From contig NZ_JAEHOB010000016.1 of NCBI RefSeq assembly GCF_016464705.1, positions 68,169 through 132,168 on the forward strand: 64,000 nucleotides of DNA, read 5' to 3'. This stretch comes from Qaidamihabitans albus (GTDB lineage Bacteria > Actinomycetota > Actinomycetes > Mycobacteriales > Pseudonocardiaceae). Under the pieces are notes generated by a model. That model was given only the letters and a program-made list of their open reading frames with translations, searched no databases and was not told the origin of the DNA. Shown one piece after another: positions 62,584-64,000 of the stretch. Numbering within the stretch: position 1 is the stretch's first letter; each line of letters begins with the position of its first letter. The position numbers were made by a program, and so were the translations under genes.

Positions 62584-62605
62584 GCTTCGTCCTCCCCTGA
62601 GCCCG

Positions 62606-63445
62606 TCATCCGGCGATCCGCACGGTCGTCTCGGTCCCCCAGATGGCGAAGCCGATGAAGAAGTTGACGATCGCGACGGTGACGATGGTCAGCCGCACCG
62701 CGCGCCCGACGGCCACGCCGACGCCCGCGGGACCACCGCTGGCGCGGTAGCCGTAGTAGCAGTGCGTGAGGATGATCAGCACACTGAAGATCAGCACCTT
62801 CACGAACGAGTAGAAGACGTCCTGTGGTGGCAGGAACAGCTCGAAGTAGTGGTCGTAGGTACCCGCGGACTGATCGTAGAGATAGACCACGACCAGCCGG
62901 GACGCGACGTAGGAGCTCAGCAGCCCGATGATGTAGAGCGGGATGACGGCCACGAACCCGGCGATGATCCGGGTGGTCACCAGGTAGGGCAGGCTGGGCA
63001 CGCCCATCACTTCGAGCGCGTCGATCTCCTCCGAGATCCGCATCGCGCCGAGCTGCGCGGTGAAGCCCGCGCCGACGGTCGCCGACAGCGCCAGCCCGGC
63101 CACCAGCGGCGCGATCTCGCGGGTGTTGAAGAACGCGGTGAGGAAACCGGTGAACGCCGACGTCCCGATGGAGTTCAGGGCGGAGAAACCCTGCAGGCCG
63201 ACCAGCACGCCGGTGAACAGGGTGAGACCGATCATCACGCCGACCGTGCCGCCGATGACCGCGAGCGAGCCGGAGCCGAAGCTGACCTCGGCCAGCAGGC
63301 GCAGCACTTCCTTGCTGTAGCGGCGGATCGTCCGCGGCGCCCAGGCGAGCGCGCGCAGGTAGAACGACATCTGGTCGCCCAGGACGTCCAGCGTCTCAAG
63401 TGGACGGTTCGCGATCTTCTTCGCGTTCTGTGTGAAGGAAGCCAT
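62606..63445 (-). CDS. Mce importer permease YrbEB (MlaE family)
   Basis: 279-residue integral membrane permease of the MlaE/YrbE family with five to six helices. The conserved cytosolic EExDALEVMG motif that contacts the ATPase is intact (AMRISEEIDALEVMGVPSLP), next to GLALSATVGAGFTAQLG. YrbEA and YrbEB pair to form the inner-membrane part of the Mce system. It is 3 bases from yrbEA. Confidence 0.92.
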   Translation of the reverse strand: MASFTQNAKKIANRPLETLDVLGDQMSFYLRALAWAPRTIRRYSKEVLRLLAEVSFGSGSLAVIGGTVGVMIGLTLFTGVLVGLQGFSALNSIGTSAFTGFLTAFFNTREIAPLVAGLALSATVGAGFTAQLGAMRISEEIDALEVMGVPSLPYLVTTRIIAGFVAVIPLYIIGLLSSYVASRLVVVYLYDQSAGTYDHYFELFLPPQDVFYSFVKVLIFSVLIILTHCYYGYRASGGPAGVGVAVGRAVRLTIVTVAIVNFFIGFAIWGTETTVRIAG

Positions 63446-63448
63446 CGT

Positions 63449-64000
63449 CTAGTCCAACTTCGCCGGAACGATCTGCAGGTAGATCAACGTGATCACGAAG
63501 TTCACCACGAACAGCAGCAGGAACGTGATGACGACGGACTGGTTGACCGCGTCCCCCACACCCTTCGGACCGGGCGGCGGGTGCAGACCCCGGTAGGCGG
63601 CGACGACCGCCGCGATGAAGCCGAAGATGAGGGCCTTGATCTCACCGACCCACAGGTCCGGCAGTTGCGCGAGCGCCGAGAAGCTGGCCAGGTAGGCGCC
63701 CGGGGTGCCGTCCTGGAGCACGACGTTGAAGAAGTAGCCACCGAGCACGCCGATGACGCTGACCATGCCGTTGAGCAGCAGGGCGACGAGCATGCAGGCG
63801 AGCACCCTCGGCACGATCAGGCGCTGGACGGCGGAGACGCCGAGCACCTCCATCGCGTCGATCTCCTCGCGGATGGTGCGCGCGCCGATATCCGCGCAGA
63901 TCGCGGAGCCGCCCGCGCCCGCGACCAGCAGCGCGGTCACCAGTGGTGCCGCCTGCTGCACGGTCGCCAGCACGCTGCCCGCGCCGGTGTAGGACTGGGC
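63449..64000 (-). CDS. Mce importer permease YrbEA, C-terminal part (cut by window edge)
   Basis: The visible 183 residues begin AQSYTGAGSVLATVQQAAPL and continue to LQIVPAKLD; the 5' end lies right of the window. The ATPase-contact motif IREEIDAMEVLGVSAVQRLI and the glycine-rich LLVAGAGGSAICADIGART are intact. It heads the visible yrbEA-yrbEB-mceABCDEF run. The GTG at 63973 is internal, not the start, since the family sequence continues beyond it to the edge. Confidence 0.93.
   Translation of the reverse strand, partial: AQSYTGAGSVLATVQQAAPLVTALLVAGAGGSAICADIGARTIREEIDAMEVLGVSAVQRLIVPRVLACMLVALLLNGMVSVIGVLGGYFFNVVLQDGTPGAYLASFSALAQLPDLWVGEIKALIFGFIAAVVAAYRGLHPPPGPKGVGDAVNQSVVITFLLLFVVNFVITLIYLQIVPAKLD

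Overview
The window comes from a high-G+C actinobacterium. The ESX-4-type type VII secretion locus sits between glmM-rpsI-rplM and truA-rplQ-rpoA. Together with the Amycolatopsis-like ribosomal proteins, and a yrbE-mce operon beside rpoB, this points to Pseudonocardiaceae, probably an Amycolatopsis relative. No rRNA, tRNA, insertion sequence, prophage or CRISPR array was seen.

Layout. (1) 1-1497, minus strand: 5' end of glmM, then rpsI and rplM. (2) 1685-17607: an ESX-4-like locus in alternating transcription units. It holds a lipoprotein and a DUF4333 protein (+), two WXG100 proteins, a membrane Hsp70/T7SS-associated fusion and EccC (-), EccD and MycP (+), EccB (-), then EccE and an unknown partner (+). 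(3) 17817-18719: a DUF559 gene behind two exact DnaA-box 9-mers. (4) 18716-41851, minus strand: truA-rplQ-rpoA-rpsD-rpsK-rpsM-rpmJ-infA, map-adk-secY, the spc and S10 ribosomal clusters, tuf-fusA-rpsG-rpsL. (5) 42257-45078, plus strand: a four-gene island of a YbaB-fold protein, an EspC-like protein, a WXG-motif protein and a membrane protein, followed by a convergent DinB-like gene. (6) 45850-53377: rpoC and rpoB. (7) 53707-64000: two Mce-associated proteins and mceF to mceA, yrbEB and a partial yrbEA, all on the minus strand and reading from the right edge.

The genes form three systems. One is the core transcription and translation machinery with Sec export. The second is a complete ESX-4-type secretion apparatus (EccB, C, D, E and MycP) with candidate substrates beside it and a second possible substrate island 25 kb away. 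The third is a Mce lipid importer lacking only its ATPase within the window.

The most unusual element is a family of at least 17 short palindromic units with a CC (or GG) centre and outward half-sites of the form GC[T/A][A/G]A[A/G][G/T]GCA. They lie mainly at gene 3' ends and usually in pairs. Two pairs are exactly complementary and form 21-22 bp hairpins. One unit lies inside the Hsp70 fusion gene and another supplies the stop codon of the DinB-like gene. The organisation resembles enterobacterial REP/BIME elements.
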